From NCBI GenBank assembly GCA_019347855.1, contig JAHWKO010000004.1, positions 1 to 60,765 of the forward strand: a DNA stretch of 60,765 nt, in the 5' to 3' direction. The position numbers were made by a program, and so were the translations under genes. Origin of the DNA: Actinomycetota bacterium (GTDB lineage Bacteria; Actinomycetota; Nitriliruptoria; Nitriliruptorales; JAHWKO01). The notes under the pieces are model-generated. The model searched no databases and was not told the origin of the DNA. It saw only the letters and a list, made by a program, of their open reading frames with translations. Positions 1 through 9,522 of the stretch are shown piece after piece (the first letter of the stretch is position 1; the number at the start of each line of letters is the position of its first letter).

Positions 1-312
1 AGCAGTGGCTGCGGGCATCCCCACCCAAGCATCCGACCCCCTGATGACACGCCAAGGATGTCAAGGACGGTTGCGGCGCAGGCAGGAGGACCTGGCAAGA
101 GGGGACGGTGGGTGATGGCACGTGTCGGAGGGCGGGCGTACCCCGGGTTCGCGCATCTCGACATGGGCCGGTTCGACTGCAAGGGACCCTACGAGATCGG
201 GATCCCCCGCTGGGGTTGTTGCGCGGGTCGCACCTCCACCGGAACCGATCGATGGTGAGCACGAGTACTCGATCGCGTCGATGTCGGAGAGAGGCGGATC
301 CGGCGGACCCAT
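1..312. other. Left-edge stretch with no supported gene
   Basis: No convincing coding region is visible. Short open frames here are arginine- and proline-rich, overlap one another on both strands and lack ribosome binding sites, as expected of chance frames in GC-rich DNA. The stretch probably carries the promoter of the following gene and the tail of an upstream intergenic region. Confidence 0.5.
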
Positions 313-906
313 GTGATGATGGGCGGCGCGGATGTTCCGGAGAGCTGGACCGGGGAGGGTCTCTTCGTGGAGGCGCAAGGACGAAGCAGCGAGACGTTCC
401 GAAGGCAGCGTTGGACGGGCTGGTTGGCGCTGACGATCGGTGGACCCCTCGGTCTGGTGTTGGTCGCAGGAGGGATCGCCGATGGGGTTGTCGCCGTCGT
501 GATCGTAGGTCTCGGGCTACTGGTGATAGCGGGGTTCGGGACGAGGATCGTTCGGTCAGGCGTCGTGCTGGAGCTCGACGATGACGGGTTCGTCGATCAC
601 CGCTCGGGGGTCCGCCTCGCCTGGGACGAGGTGGAACACCTCCAGCCTCGTGTCCGTTGGCATCGCGGCTTCCGCCGCCGCAGCCTGGAACTGCAGCTCA
701 GCGATCCTTCCGCGGTGCGTGACCGGATCACGAACCGTGCGGGACGCTTCATCGTCGACCGCGTGCCGGGCGGAGGTGCCGGCCAGCCGTCGCTGGGACT
801 GAACGTGATCGCGGCGGATGCGAACGACGTCTTGGAAGCGTTCGAACGACGATCCGGGAGACGCATCCCCGAGCGGTTCACCCTGATGGGGCTGGGGAGC
901 ACGTAG
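313..906 (+). CDS. Two-TM membrane protein with PH-like C-terminal domain
   Basis: A 197-residue protein. A short polar N-terminus is followed by two closely spaced hydrophobic segments (about residues 40-60 and 62-80) and a soluble C-terminal domain. That domain contains a D-D-G-F turn and an alternating beta-rich stretch typical of bacterial PH-like domains behind a membrane hairpin. The protein at 46473-46946 has the same layout. The start is GTG followed by two ATG codons, so it could lie 3 or 6 nt further in; the binding site is weak. Function unknown; membrane-associated by inference. The next gene follows in the same direction but is unrelated. Confidence 0.6.
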   Translation: MMMGGADVPESWTGEGLFVEAQGRSSETFRRQRWTGWLALTIGGPLGLVLVAGGIADGVVAVVIVGLGLLVIAGFGTRIVRSGVVLELDDDGFVDHRSGVRLAWDEVEHLQPRVRWHRGFRRRSLELQLSDPSAVRDRITNRAGRFIVDRVPGGGAGQPSLGLNVIAADANDVLEAFERRSGRRIPERFTLMGLGST

Positions 907-981
907 ACGCGGAGGCGGCTGGTCCGGATAGTGACCTCGGGCAGCGGTGACCGGCCGCACGGAAGCGAGGGAGGGGCCGCC

Positions 982-1947
982 GTGGCGAGACGGTTGCTGC
1001 AGCCGCGTTCGATGCCGACGCGCGAGTACCGCAACCACCACCTGGACAGCACGCGCTGGGAGGGCTACCAGCCGCGACCGGACGACATCGTGATCACGAC
1101 GCCGTACAAGTCCGGGACGACCTGGATGCAGCGGATCGTGGGTTCGCTGGTCCTGTGGCCCGAACCGCTCACTGGTGGCGCTAGCGGCCTGTCGCCGTGG
1201 ATCGATGCGCGGTTCCACGGCCCGATCGGACCCATACTCGAGGAGTTCGAGACCCAGCAGCATCGCCGGTTCATCAAGAGCCACCTCGCCGCCGACGGCA
1301 TGCCCATCTGGGACGAGCTGTCCTACATCGTGGTCGGCCGCGATCCCCGCGACGTGTTCATGTCCCTGTGGAACCACTACAGCGGTCACACCGACGGCTT
1401 CTTCGATCTGATCAACGACCCGGACCGTCCCGGCGATCCGTTCCCGCCACCGCCCGAGGATCCTCGGGTGCTGTGGCAGCAGTGGGCCACGAGAGGGTGG
1501 TTCCCGTGGGAGTCGGACGGCTGGCCGTACTGGTCACACAGTCACCACATCAGAAGCTGGTGGGCGCTGCGCCACCGGCCGAACGTGATGTTCGTGCACT
1601 TCAACGACCTTCTCGCCGACCTCGGCGGCGAGATGCGCCGGGTCGCCGCGTTCCTCGGCGTGTCCGTCGACGAGGAGGCGATGGAACAGCTCGTCGAGGA
1701 GGCGACGTTCCGGTCCATGAAGGACGAGGCCCGGCGGCTCGACGCCGAGGGCGGCGGCGGGGCGTCGACCATCTGGCGTGACGGGACCGGGACGTTCTTC
1801 CACAAGGGAACGAACGGGCGCTGGCGTGGTGTGTTCACGGACGCGGACCTCGCGCTCTACGAGGAGGCGTCGGGACGGCTCGATCCGTCCTTGCGGACCT
1901 GGCTCGAGCGAGGGCGCCACGGCCACGACCCACGTACGGGCAGCTGA
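982..1947 (+). CDS. Sulfotransferase family protein (PAPS-dependent)
   Basis: A cytosolic-type sulfotransferase (Sulfotransfer_1 fold) expected to move sulfate from PAPS to an alcohol, amine or lipid acceptor. Seen from the chosen start: the 5'-phosphosulfate loop TPYKSGTTW at residues 40-48 with its lysine at 43, a probable catalytic histidine in FIKSH (about residue 101), the 3'-phosphate motif GRDPRDVFMSLWNHY (about 119-133), and a C-terminal KGTNGRWRGVF that matches the family's second PAPS-binding element. All key elements are present and the length (321 aa) is normal. The frame opens at GTG 931, but GTG 982 has a much better purine-rich site (966-975, about 6 nt away) and loses no conserved sequence. 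The acceptor cannot be deduced. Confidence 0.85.
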   Translation: MARRLLQPRSMPTREYRNHHLDSTRWEGYQPRPDDIVITTPYKSGTTWMQRIVGSLVLWPEPLTGGASGLSPWIDARFHGPIGPILEEFETQQHRRFIKSHLAADGMPIWDELSYIVVGRDPRDVFMSLWNHYSGHTDGFFDLINDPDRPGDPFPPPPEDPRVLWQQWATRGWFPWESDGWPYWSHSHHIRSWWALRHRPNVMFVHFNDLLADLGGEMRRVAAFLGVSVDEEAMEQLVEEATFRSMKDEARRLDAEGGGGASTIWRDGTGTFFHKGTNGRWRGVFTDADLALYEEASGRLDPSLRTWLERGRHGHDPRTGS

Positions 1948-1985
1948 CCCACCGTAGGACCGCGGGGAGAGGGCGTGCTCGTAGC

Positions 1986-2594
1986 TCACTCCGGTCGCAG
2001 CACGTCCACGGCACCGATGATCGTGACCAGCAGGGTCAGCACGACCGACACGAACAAGCCCGACACGAACGCGATCGCCCCACTGAACGTCCACCACAGC
2101 CCCCGGTACCACGACGCGGAGATCGCCTCGGACTCGACGACGGGGATCGTCATGGTCACCAGCACGATCAGTGCACCCAGGAGCGCGATCGTCCCGAGCG
2201 AGGCGATCGTGCGAACGCGGTCGTGGAACGCGCGCTGGAAGTGGTCGTGCACGTGCTTGGTCAACCCAAGCAGGGTCAGCATCAGGGCGATGATGGTCGC
2301 GGACCCCGTGGTGATGGCGGCGGTCAGGAACAGCGCGGACTCCGTCATCGCGTCGAGCAGTTGGCGAGCTTCGATGTCGCTGTAGTACCGGCCCAGCGCC
2401 AACCGTGACATCAGGACCACCAGTCCGGTCATGACCGCGCCGGTCAGGATCCACCAGTTGCTGAAGAACCAGCGTTGGTGGACGTCGGGATCGTCAGCCT
2501 CGGGTGCGGCGTCCGATCTCGGATCGTTCGCTCCGGTTCGGTTCTCGGCGCGCTGGTCGTCGGCTTCGGTCCTGATCCTCGACGCGGTCTCCAA
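1986..2594 (-). CDS. Four-TM membrane protein, unknown function
   Basis: A 202-residue protein with a long acidic, charged N-terminus (about 45 residues) and four hydrophobic segments at roughly residues 47-65, 90-112, 130-152 and 167-197. The pair of inner helices is joined by a basic HDHFQRAFHDR loop. It resembles small integral membrane proteins of unknown function in actinobacteria; no catalytic motif is visible. It converges on the sulfotransferase gene and lies downstream of the PASTA kinase on the same strand, with a gap of about 117 nt. A transport or signalling role cannot be asserted. Confidence 0.6.
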   Translation of the reverse strand: METASRIRTEADDQRAENRTGANDPRSDAAPEADDPDVHQRWFFSNWWILTGAVMTGLVVLMSRLALGRYYSDIEARQLLDAMTESALFLTAAITTGSATIIALMLTLLGLTKHVHDHFQRAFHDRVRTIASLGTIALLGALIVLVTMTIPVVESEAISASWYRGLWWTFSGAIAFVSGLFVSVVLTLLVTIIGAVDVLRPE

Positions 2595-2711
2595 CGGTCC
2601 CCCTCCGACGGGGACTACGGTACGTAGGCAGCCAGATGCGTTCAGTGAACGAACGGGCGGCCCGGTCCGGGCTCGTTCCGCGAGCGAAGGAGCGGACGTC
2701 CGGTGGGGGCT

Positions 2712-4103
2712 TCATCCCTTCCCTGGCGGCTCACCGTCCTGGCCGGGAGGACCGTCCCCGTCGGGTCCCCGGCCGTCGGGGGGTCCACCGCCCGGCTCGG
2801 CTGGTTGTTCCCCGGTACCGCTGTCTCCACCCCCGTCGGAGGTGTCGACCGTTCCGTCCTGGGAGGTGGTGGGGTCGTCCGGAGGAGGAGATCCGGAAGG
2901 CGTCTCGCTGGGCGACGCAGGGTCGCCGGGTGCCTCGGCCACGACGAGGTCGACGGTCCCGTCGTCGGGGGCCGGCGCGCCCGGCTCCGGCACCTGCTCG
3001 AGCACGGTCCCGGCCGGCCGGTCCGACGGCTGTCGGGAGATGGCCCCGAGGTGCAGGCCCTGGTGCTCGAGCATCCTGCTGGCGGCTGCGACCGTCAGAC
3101 CCGAGAGGTCGGGAACCTCGCTCGACCGGCCCGGCAGCAGGCGGGGGCCGACAGTGACGGCGGCAGCTACCAGCAAAGTGGCGAGCAGGCCCAGGCCGAG
3201 CCACCACCACGACCGTCGCCCCCCCTCCGGATCGTCCTCGTCGTCCGTCGCCTCGACGAATGCGAGCGGTTGGGTGTCGCCCTCGGGATCCACCGTCAGA
3301 GGTTCGAGGGCGGTGTGCATCTCCTCGGCGCTCTGGAACCGGTCGTCAGGGGCACGTGCCAGCGCCCGGTCGATGAAGCGGTCGAAGGCAGCAGACACCG
3401 GGGCGATCTCGGATGGTGGTTGGTGGTCCTTGTGGAGGCGCTGGAAGGCCGTCTCGGTCGCGGTCTCTCCCACGAACGGACGTCGTCCCGTGGCGAGCTC
3501 GTAGAGCAGGACGCCCAGTGCGTAGAGGTCCGCACGGTGGTCGGCCTCGCCGTCGCCCAGCTGTTCGGGCGCCAGGTAGCCGGCCGTGCCGCGGACCGTG
3601 TCGTCCGTGATCGTGTCGCCCACCGCGTGGGCGATCCCGAAGTCCGTGATCCTGGCGCGACCGTCGTCCAGTAGGACGTTGCCGGGCTTGATATCGCGGT
3701 GCACCACTCCGGCCTCGTGGGCGACTCGGAGCGCCTCGCAGATCTGCCGACCGATCTGCGCCACCTCGTGTTCCGGGAACCGGTCCACGCGGTCGAGCTC
3801 GTCAGCCAGGGTGGGCCCGGTGACGTACTCCATGACGATGTAGGCACGACCCTCTTCGTTGCCGACGTCGTGGACCTGTACCACCCCGGGATGTCGCAGT
3901 TGCGCCGCGCGGCGCGCCTCCTGTTGGATCCGCCGGCGAACCTCCCCGTCGAGGTCCGTCCGCAGGTCCACGAGCTTGACGGCGACGTCGCGGTCTAGCT
4001 CGGAGTCGGTCGCGCGGAACACCTGCGCCATCCCGCCCGCACCGATCCGTTCGTGCAGGTGGAAACGATCACCGATCACGTCGGTGTCATCCCCGGTGCT
4101 CAC
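2712..4103 (-). CDS. Membrane Ser/Thr protein kinase with one PASTA domain
   Basis: A eukaryotic-type kinase of the PknB family. From GTG 4103 (463 aa): glycine loop GAGGMAQVF at 21-29, ATP lysine K43, catalytic HRD at 135-137, DFG at 154-156, activation segment ending in APE at 178-180, a transmembrane helix at about 299-318 and a single extracellular PASTA domain at 328-389. All catalytic residues are present, so it should be active. A Gly/Pro/Asp-rich tail of about 75 residues follows the PASTA domain. PknB orthologues usually carry several PASTA repeats, so this is more likely an accessory paralogue than the division-linked kinase. No pbpA, rodA or pstP lies beside it. The frame extends further upstream to 4196, but conservation begins just after 4103. 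Confidence 0.88.
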   Translation of the reverse strand: MSTGDDTDVIGDRFHLHERIGAGGMAQVFRATDSELDRDVAVKLVDLRTDLDGEVRRRIQQEARRAAQLRHPGVVQVHDVGNEEGRAYIVMEYVTGPTLADELDRVDRFPEHEVAQIGRQICEALRVAHEAGVVHRDIKPGNVLLDDGRARITDFGIAHAVGDTITDDTVRGTAGYLAPEQLGDGEADHRADLYALGVLLYELATGRRPFVGETATETAFQRLHKDHQPPSEIAPVSAAFDRFIDRALARAPDDRFQSAEEMHTALEPLTVDPEGDTQPLAFVEATDDEDDPEGGRRSWWWLGLGLLATLLVAAAVTVGPRLLPGRSSEVPDLSGLTVAAASRMLEHQGLHLGAISRQPSDRPAGTVLEQVPEPGAPAPDDGTVDLVVAEAPGDPASPSETPSGSPPPDDPTTSQDGTVDTSDGGGDSGTGEQPAEPGGGPPDGRGPDGDGPPGQDGEPPGKG

Positions 4104-4340
4104 GGGACCGATGGTTGGACCTCCGACGACGACGCGAGACGACCGAGCGTTGTGCTCGTGTGACCCAGGGTGGCGCCCCGACGGGCACCTCAGCAACGCC
4201 CGACCGGTCAGTGGTCCGGGGAGGCGACGTGGGTACCCCCGTTCGGGTACCCCCGTGGTAGGACGTCGAGGTCCCCCCTCGGGGGCGATGCGCGTCCAGG
4301 ACCTCCTCCCGGAACCTCATGGGGAACAGGAGGTCCGAAC

Positions 4341-4748
4341 ATGAGACGCAGGACGCACGTCAGTGAACTCGCGGTCTTCGAAGCGCACGAGCGGATCGTT
4401 GCCAGGATGCCGGCGACCGCGCAGGTCGGCGCCGCCCGGTTCGATCTCGACCGCACCGGTCGGCAGCACCGGCTGGTCGGGCGGGTCGAGGCGACCCGGT
4501 TCGACGGCACGTGGCGGGTGGGACGCCACCAGGGGGACTGGCGGATCGACGTGGTGCCGGCGGGCCCGCATGGTGCGCTGCTGACCGTGGTGGTCGAGGG
4601 GTGGCGTCGTCGTGGTGGCGATGACCTGGCGCACGCGCTCACCCGCAGCCTGCGGGACCGTATGGAGGAGCCGCTGTTGGGCCGCCCGATCGATCTCGAG
4701 CGAGATGATGTCCTCACCGTGCCGGTGTGGGAGACTGCCCCGGTATGA
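4341..4748 (+). CDS. Hypothetical protein co-transcribed with a two-component pair
   Basis: A 135-residue soluble protein that I do not recognise. It has an N-terminal helix, a beta-rich middle (two strands around GRVEATRFDGTWRVG) and a conserved-looking C-terminus. The start is ATG 4341 with a strong AGGAGG at 4328-4333, 7 nt upstream. Its stop overlaps the start of the histidine kinase as ATGA (4745-4748), so the three genes probably form one operon. It may be a sensor accessory or an unrelated passenger. Confidence 0.6.
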   Translation: MRRRTHVSELAVFEAHERIVARMPATAQVGAARFDLDRTGRQHRLVGRVEATRFDGTWRVGRHQGDWRIDVVPAGPHGALLTVVVEGWRRRGGDDLAHALTRSLRDRMEEPLLGRPIDLERDDVLTVPVWETAPV

Positions 4749-5986
4749 GTTCCGTCCCTCCTGCACCGCGCCCCGGCCTGTCGTCCCAGCGGCACCTCGG
4801 TCTGGAGTTCCCGACCTGGGTGCCCTGGCTCACCCTCGGGATCGTGATGGTGTTCGCGATCCTCGGCAGCGTGCCGCACGGCCACGGCGAGTGGCCTCAC
4901 CTGGTCGCGGTCGCCTTGACGTGGTTCTCGATCCTCCCGTGGGCGATCGATGCGCTCGGAGGCATGGTCCCGCGTTCGGTCTTCGCCGTCCTCGTCGTCG
5001 CCCCCCAGGCCGTGATCCACCTCGGGGGCAAAGCGCTCGGGATCGCCAACCTCACGGACGAGGACCCCACCCAGATGGCGATCATGATTCTGGTCTTCGG
5101 CGTGGGGGAGATCGCCGCGACGGCATCGTGGCGTGTCGCCGTGCCCGCGACCGTGGCAGCTGCCGCCATCATCTCCGGACGCGGGATCATCGAGCCGAGC
5201 TTCGATGCCGGCATCTTCTGGGCCGGCGGGACGGTCATGGCCCTCGCGATCGGCTACATGATGCGCCGGCAGGCCGAGACGACCTTCCAGCTGCGCGAGG
5301 CCCAGGACGCGCTGGCTCGCGAGGCCGTCCTCCAGGAGCGGAACCGCATCGCGCGGGAGGTCCACGACGTCATCGCGCACTCGTTGACGGTCACGATGAT
5401 GCACCTCACCGCGGCACGCATGGCGGTGCACCGCGATCCGCAAGGGGCGGAGTCGACCCTCCGGGAGGCCGAGCGGCTCGGTAGGCAGAGCCTGGCGGAC
5501 ATCAGGCGGACGGTGGGGCTCCTCCGGGACCGTGTGGACGGTGCCGTCGAACCTCCCCAGCCGGACGTGCGCGACCTCGAGACCCTCGTCGCCGAGTACC
5601 GAGCGGCCGGTATGGAGGTCGAGATGGACCGGGACGAGCTCGGCGACCTCCCGGCGTCCGCCGGTCTGGCCCTCTACCGGATCGTCCAGGAGTCGCTCAC
5701 GAACGCGGGCAAGCACGCCCCGGGCTCGCCCGTCGAGGTGACCGTCAGGCGTGATGGCGGGGTCATCGACCTGCGGGTCCGCAACCCGGTCACGGACCAT
5801 TCGGCGCCGGATAAGGCGCCGTCCGGAGGGATGGGCATCCTCGGGATGCGTGAGCGGGCGTCGTTGCTCGGAGGGACGCTGCGCGCCGGAATCGATGCCG
5901 GCGCGTGGGTGGTGCGCTGCCGGTTCCCGGCGGACGGCCCCGTCCCGGACAGGGCCTCGGGCGACCGTCAGGAGGTGCTCCCGTGA
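4745..5986 (+). CDS. NarL/DesK-type sensor histidine kinase
   Basis: A 413-residue membrane histidine kinase. The N-terminal half has about five hydrophobic segments between residues 28 and 172. A coiled segment (175-198) leads to the HisKA_3 dimerisation helix with phospho-acceptor H207 in REVHDVIAHSL. The ATPase domain has the N-box RIVQESLTNAGKHA (312-325, N320) and GMGILGMRERA (362-372). These features mark the family that signals to LuxR-type response regulators, and one follows directly with a GTGA overlap (5983-5986). No extracellular sensor domain is evident, so the stimulus may be sensed in the membrane. Confidence 0.9.
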   Translation: MSSVPPAPRPGLSSQRHLGLEFPTWVPWLTLGIVMVFAILGSVPHGHGEWPHLVAVALTWFSILPWAIDALGGMVPRSVFAVLVVAPQAVIHLGGKALGIANLTDEDPTQMAIMILVFGVGEIAATASWRVAVPATVAAAAIISGRGIIEPSFDAGIFWAGGTVMALAIGYMMRRQAETTFQLREAQDALAREAVLQERNRIAREVHDVIAHSLTVTMMHLTAARMAVHRDPQGAESTLREAERLGRQSLADIRRTVGLLRDRVDGAVEPPQPDVRDLETLVAEYRAAGMEVEMDRDELGDLPASAGLALYRIVQESLTNAGKHAPGSPVEVTVRRDGGVIDLRVRNPVTDHSAPDKAPSGGMGILGMRERASLLGGTLRAGIDAGAWVVRCRFPADGPVPDRASGDRQEVLP

Positions 5987-6654
5987 TCCGCGTGCTCGTG
6001 GTCGACGACCAGGAGTTGGTGCGGGCGGGGATCGCCCGGATCCTCGGCAACGACGAGGGGATCCGGATCGTGGGGGAGCGCTCCGACGGCGGGGAGGCGG
6101 CGGATGCCGTGGCTGAGCTGTCCCCGGACGTCGTGCTCATGGACGTGCGGATGAAGGACGTCGACGGCACGGAGGCGGCCCGTCGTCTGCGCGGTTCGGA
6201 CGATGCACCCCCCGTCCTGATCCTCACGACCTTCGGGGACGAGGAGGTGGTCGCGTCCGCGCTGTCGGCCGGTGCCGCCGGGTTCATCCTCAAGGACGCA
6301 CCTGGGGAGGAGCTGATCGAGGCCGTCCGGACCGTCGCGGCCGGCGGGGCGTGGGTCGACCGCACGGTCCTGCCTGGCGTCCTGGCGACCTACCGCACGG
6401 CCGCAGCGCCGAGGGCCGCCGCAGCGGCACGGGTCGACGAGCTCACCGATCGCGAGCGTGAGGTCCTGCGCCACATCGGGCGGGGGCTGTCGAACCAGGC
6501 GATCGCCGAGGAGCTGGTCATCACCGAGGCCACGATCAAGACGCACGTCGGCAACATCCTCAGCAAGCTGCAGCTGCCCGACCGGGCGGCCGCGATCGTG
6601 TACGCCTTCGACCACGGTCTCGTCGTGCCGGGGGGCGATCCCACGGGTGGCTGA
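5983..6654 (+). CDS. NarL-family response regulator
   Basis: A 223-residue transcriptional regulator. The receiver domain has the acidic pair D8/D9, phospho-acceptor D54 and switch lysine K104. A linker is followed by a LuxR/GerE helix-turn-helix (about 153-215) with the usual LTDREREVL start and ATIKTHVGNILSKL recognition helix. The GTG start overlaps the stop of the upstream kinase, so the two are a cognate pair. The gene converges with ppc, leaving only 5 nt between them. Confidence 0.92.
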   Translation: MIRVLVVDDQELVRAGIARILGNDEGIRIVGERSDGGEAADAVAELSPDVVLMDVRMKDVDGTEAARRLRGSDDAPPVLILTTFGDEEVVASALSAGAAGFILKDAPGEELIEAVRTVAAGGAWVDRTVLPGVLATYRTAAAPRAAAAARVDELTDREREVLRHIGRGLSNQAIAEELVITEATIKTHVGNILSKLQLPDRAAAIVYAFDHGLVVPGGDPTGG

Positions 6655-6659
6655 CCGGA

Positions 6660-9428
6660 TCAGCCGGTGTTGCGCAGGCCCGCGGCGACACCGTTGATCG
6701 TCAGCAGCAGTGCGCGACGGAGCAGCGGGTCGGGATCGTGGCCGCTCCGGGCACGGACGAGCAGAGCCACCTGGAGGAAGCTCAGCGGGTCGAGGTAGGC
6801 GTCGCGGACCTCGAGCGTGCGCTGCAGCACGGGGTGGCGTGCGAGGAGCTGGTCGTCCCCCGTGACGTGCAGGACCTCCTCGACCGTGCGGTCGTACTCG
6901 TCGACGATCCGATCGAAGATCGGGTGGAGGTCGGGGTCCACGAGCCGGTCGACGTAACGGGCCGCGACCTCGAGGTCGGTCTTGACCAGCGTCATCTCGA
7001 CGTTCGAGATGAACATCCCCATGAACTGCCACCGGTCGTGCATCTCCCGCAGGGTGTCGCCGAGCCCGGCCTCGCGAGCCGCGGCCAGGCCCGAGCCGAC
7101 GCCGAACCAGCCGGGCACGATCTGCCGGGACTGCGTCCAGCCGAACACCCAGGGGATCGCACGCAGGTCGTCCAGCCCGCCGCCGTCCCCGCGGCTGGCG
7201 GGGCGCGAGCCGATGTTCAGCTCGGACAGCTCCTCGACCGGGGTGGAGGTGCGGAAGTACTCGGCGAACCGGGGGCGCTCCACCAGGTCCCGGTACGCGC
7301 GGTACGCGGCCTCGGACGCCACCTCCATCACCTCGTCCCACTCGGCGAGCTTGTCCGGCGGGTTGATGGCCTCGCGGTGGAGGACCGACGCCTCGAGGGT
7401 CGCCCCCAGCGCGGCCTCCAGGTTCCGACGCGCGAGGTCGGGGAGGCTGTACTTGTCGGCGATCACCTCGCCCTGCTCGGTGATCTTGATGCGCCCGTCG
7501 ACCGTGCCGGGAGGTTGCGCGAGGATCGCCTCGTTGGTCGGTCCTCCGCCCCGGCCGACGCTGCCACCGCGGCCGTGGAAGAGGCGCAGCTGCACGCCGT
7601 GCTCCTGGGCGACCGACCGCAGGGCACGCTGCGCCTGGTGCAGCTTCCATCGCGAGGGGAGGATCCCCGCGTCCTTGGACGAGTCCGAGTAGCCGATCAT
7701 CACCTCCTGAAGGTCGCCGCGTGCGGAGACGAGCTCCCGGTAGGGGTCAGCGGACAGCAGCGCGTCGAGGAACGGGCCGGCGCGGTCGAGCATCTCGGGC
7801 GTCTCGAGCAGCGGGACGAACCCCAAGCGGGCGACCCCTCGGTGGAGGTCGATCAGACCGGCCTCGCGGGCGAGCACGACCGCGGCGAGGACGTCGTCGA
7901 TGCCTTCGGTCATGGAGATGACGTAGCTCTCGACGACCTCGGACCCGTTCTGGTCGAGCGCCTCGCGCACCGTCGTGAACGTCCTGAGGGTGCGGTCGTC
8001 CTCGCCGTCGAGCTCGGTCGTCGGGGTCGACAGGGGCCGGGGACTCGACAGCTCGCGCAGGAGCAGCTTCGTCCGGCTCTCGCGGTCGAGTTCCTGGTAC
8101 GGGCGGTCCAGCTCGTCCAGCCGGGCGTACAGGCTGGCGAGCACCGCGTGGTGCTTGGCGGCGTGCTCCCGGACGTCCATCGTCGCCAGGTGCAACCGGA
8201 ACGCCGCGACCAGCCGCATGAGCCGTGCGAGCGACCCGCGCGCGATCAGCTCCCCGTCGTGGGCGACCAGCGAGTCGTACATCAACCGCAGGTCGTCGAG
8301 CAGCTGGTCGGCGCTCACGTAGGCGTGCGGGGGTCCCTCGTTCGGGTCCATCACCCGACGCCGGGTGCGCTGAAGGCGCTCGTGGATGTACGCCAGCTTG
8401 AACCGGTAGGGCTCCTCGATGTTCAGGTGCACGAACCGCTCGTACACCTCGGGGAGGCGCTCCCGTTCCTCCTCCAGATCACGGGCGAGCTCGTCGCTGC
8501 GTCCAGCGATCCGCTCCGACGTCGACAGGTCCCGAGCCAGCTCCTCGACGGCTTCGAGGAGGTTGCGCAGCGAGTGGTCCGCCTGGACCCGCAGCGTCTC
8601 CGCGGTGACCTCCGGCGTCACGTTGGGGTTGCCGTCGCGGTCGCCGCCTACCCACGTGCCGAACCGCAGCGGGACGTCGGACGGTCCGAGGTCGATCCCG
8701 TCGCGGGCGAGCTGCTCCGCGAACTCGTCGTACAGGTCGGGGACCACCTCGGCGAACAGCTCGTCGAAGTAGTAGATCACCGCCCTCGCCTCGTCGACGG
8801 GGTCGGGCCGCTCGAGCCGCAGCTCGTCGGTCTGCCACAGCAGGTCGATGATCTCGGCCAGGCGACGGTCGATCCGGGCGCGGCCTCGATCCGTGGCGCG
8901 TGGGTCGTTGCGTGCCTCCAGCAGGTCCGCGACGTGCCGGGTCTTGCTGAGGATAGAGCGGCGCGACGCCTCGGTGGGGTGTGCGGTGAACACGGGGCGC
9001 AGCTCCAGTCGCTGGAGGACCTCGTGGAGCAGCTCCGGGTCGACGTCAGCCTCACGGATTCGCTGGAAGGCGGTCGCGATCCAGCCGGGTTCGCCCGTCC
9101 GTGCGGTCAACTCGTCGATCCGATGCGACTGCTCCGCGACGTTCGCGAGGTAGAAGTACGACGAGAACGCCCGGGAGAGGTTGATCGTCGTCTGGAGGTC
9201 GAGCCCTTCGAGGAGCTCCTCCAGCTCCCCGGACCCGTCGTGCTCGTCCCGGCGGAGGTCCCGGGCCAGCGTGCGGACCCGCTCGACGAGGTCCAGCAGA
9301 TCCTGGCCCTCCTGGCGGACCAGGGTCTCGCCGAGCAGGTTGCCCAGCCGGCGGATGTCCCCGCGGAGCGCCTCGTCCCGCTCCTCGGCGGGGCGCCCTC
9401 GGCGAGCGGGTTCCGCCTCAGCGCTCAC
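6660..9428 (-). CDS. ppc: Phosphoenolpyruvate carboxylase
   Basis: Carboxylates PEP with bicarbonate to oxaloacetate, replenishing the TCA cycle. The protein has 922 aa, normal for the bacterial enzyme. Diagnostic elements: VFTAHPTEASRR with catalytic H150, the GYSDSSKDAG segment, the glycine-rich FHGRGGSVGRGGGPT active-site loop, and a C-terminus ending in RNTG, where the family's terminal glycine is functionally important. The start is GTG 9428 with GGAGGATC immediately upstream. A TACCGT hexamer in the 94-nt divergent spacer may be its promoter. It is a single complete gene transcribed away from the SnoaL gene. Confidence 0.97.
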   Translation of the reverse strand: MSAEAEPARRGRPAEERDEALRGDIRRLGNLLGETLVRQEGQDLLDLVERVRTLARDLRRDEHDGSGELEELLEGLDLQTTINLSRAFSSYFYLANVAEQSHRIDELTARTGEPGWIATAFQRIREADVDPELLHEVLQRLELRPVFTAHPTEASRRSILSKTRHVADLLEARNDPRATDRGRARIDRRLAEIIDLLWQTDELRLERPDPVDEARAVIYYFDELFAEVVPDLYDEFAEQLARDGIDLGPSDVPLRFGTWVGGDRDGNPNVTPEVTAETLRVQADHSLRNLLEAVEELARDLSTSERIAGRSDELARDLEEERERLPEVYERFVHLNIEEPYRFKLAYIHERLQRTRRRVMDPNEGPPHAYVSADQLLDDLRLMYDSLVAHDGELIARGSLARLMRLVAAFRLHLATMDVREHAAKHHAVLASLYARLDELDRPYQELDRESRTKLLLRELSSPRPLSTPTTELDGEDDRTLRTFTTVREALDQNGSEVVESYVISMTEGIDDVLAAVVLAREAGLIDLHRGVARLGFVPLLETPEMLDRAGPFLDALLSADPYRELVSARGDLQEVMIGYSDSSKDAGILPSRWKLHQAQRALRSVAQEHGVQLRLFHGRGGSVGRGGGPTNEAILAQPPGTVDGRIKITEQGEVIADKYSLPDLARRNLEAALGATLEASVLHREAINPPDKLAEWDEVMEVASEAAYRAYRDLVERPRFAEYFRTSTPVEELSELNIGSRPASRGDGGGLDDLRAIPWVFGWTQSRQIVPGWFGVGSGLAAAREAGLGDTLREMHDRWQFMGMFISNVEMTLVKTDLEVAARYVDRLVDPDLHPIFDRIVDEYDRTVEEVLHVTGDDQLLARHPVLQRTLEVRDAYLDPLSFLQVALLVRARSGHDPDPLLRRALLLTINGVAAGLRNTG

Positions 9429-9522
9429 GGTCGATCCTCCGTCCGTCCCGGCCTCGACGGTAGGGAGTCCTGTGGCTGTTGGGCAGCCCTAGGGTGGGGG
9501 CGTCCGACCGCAGGAGCGCACC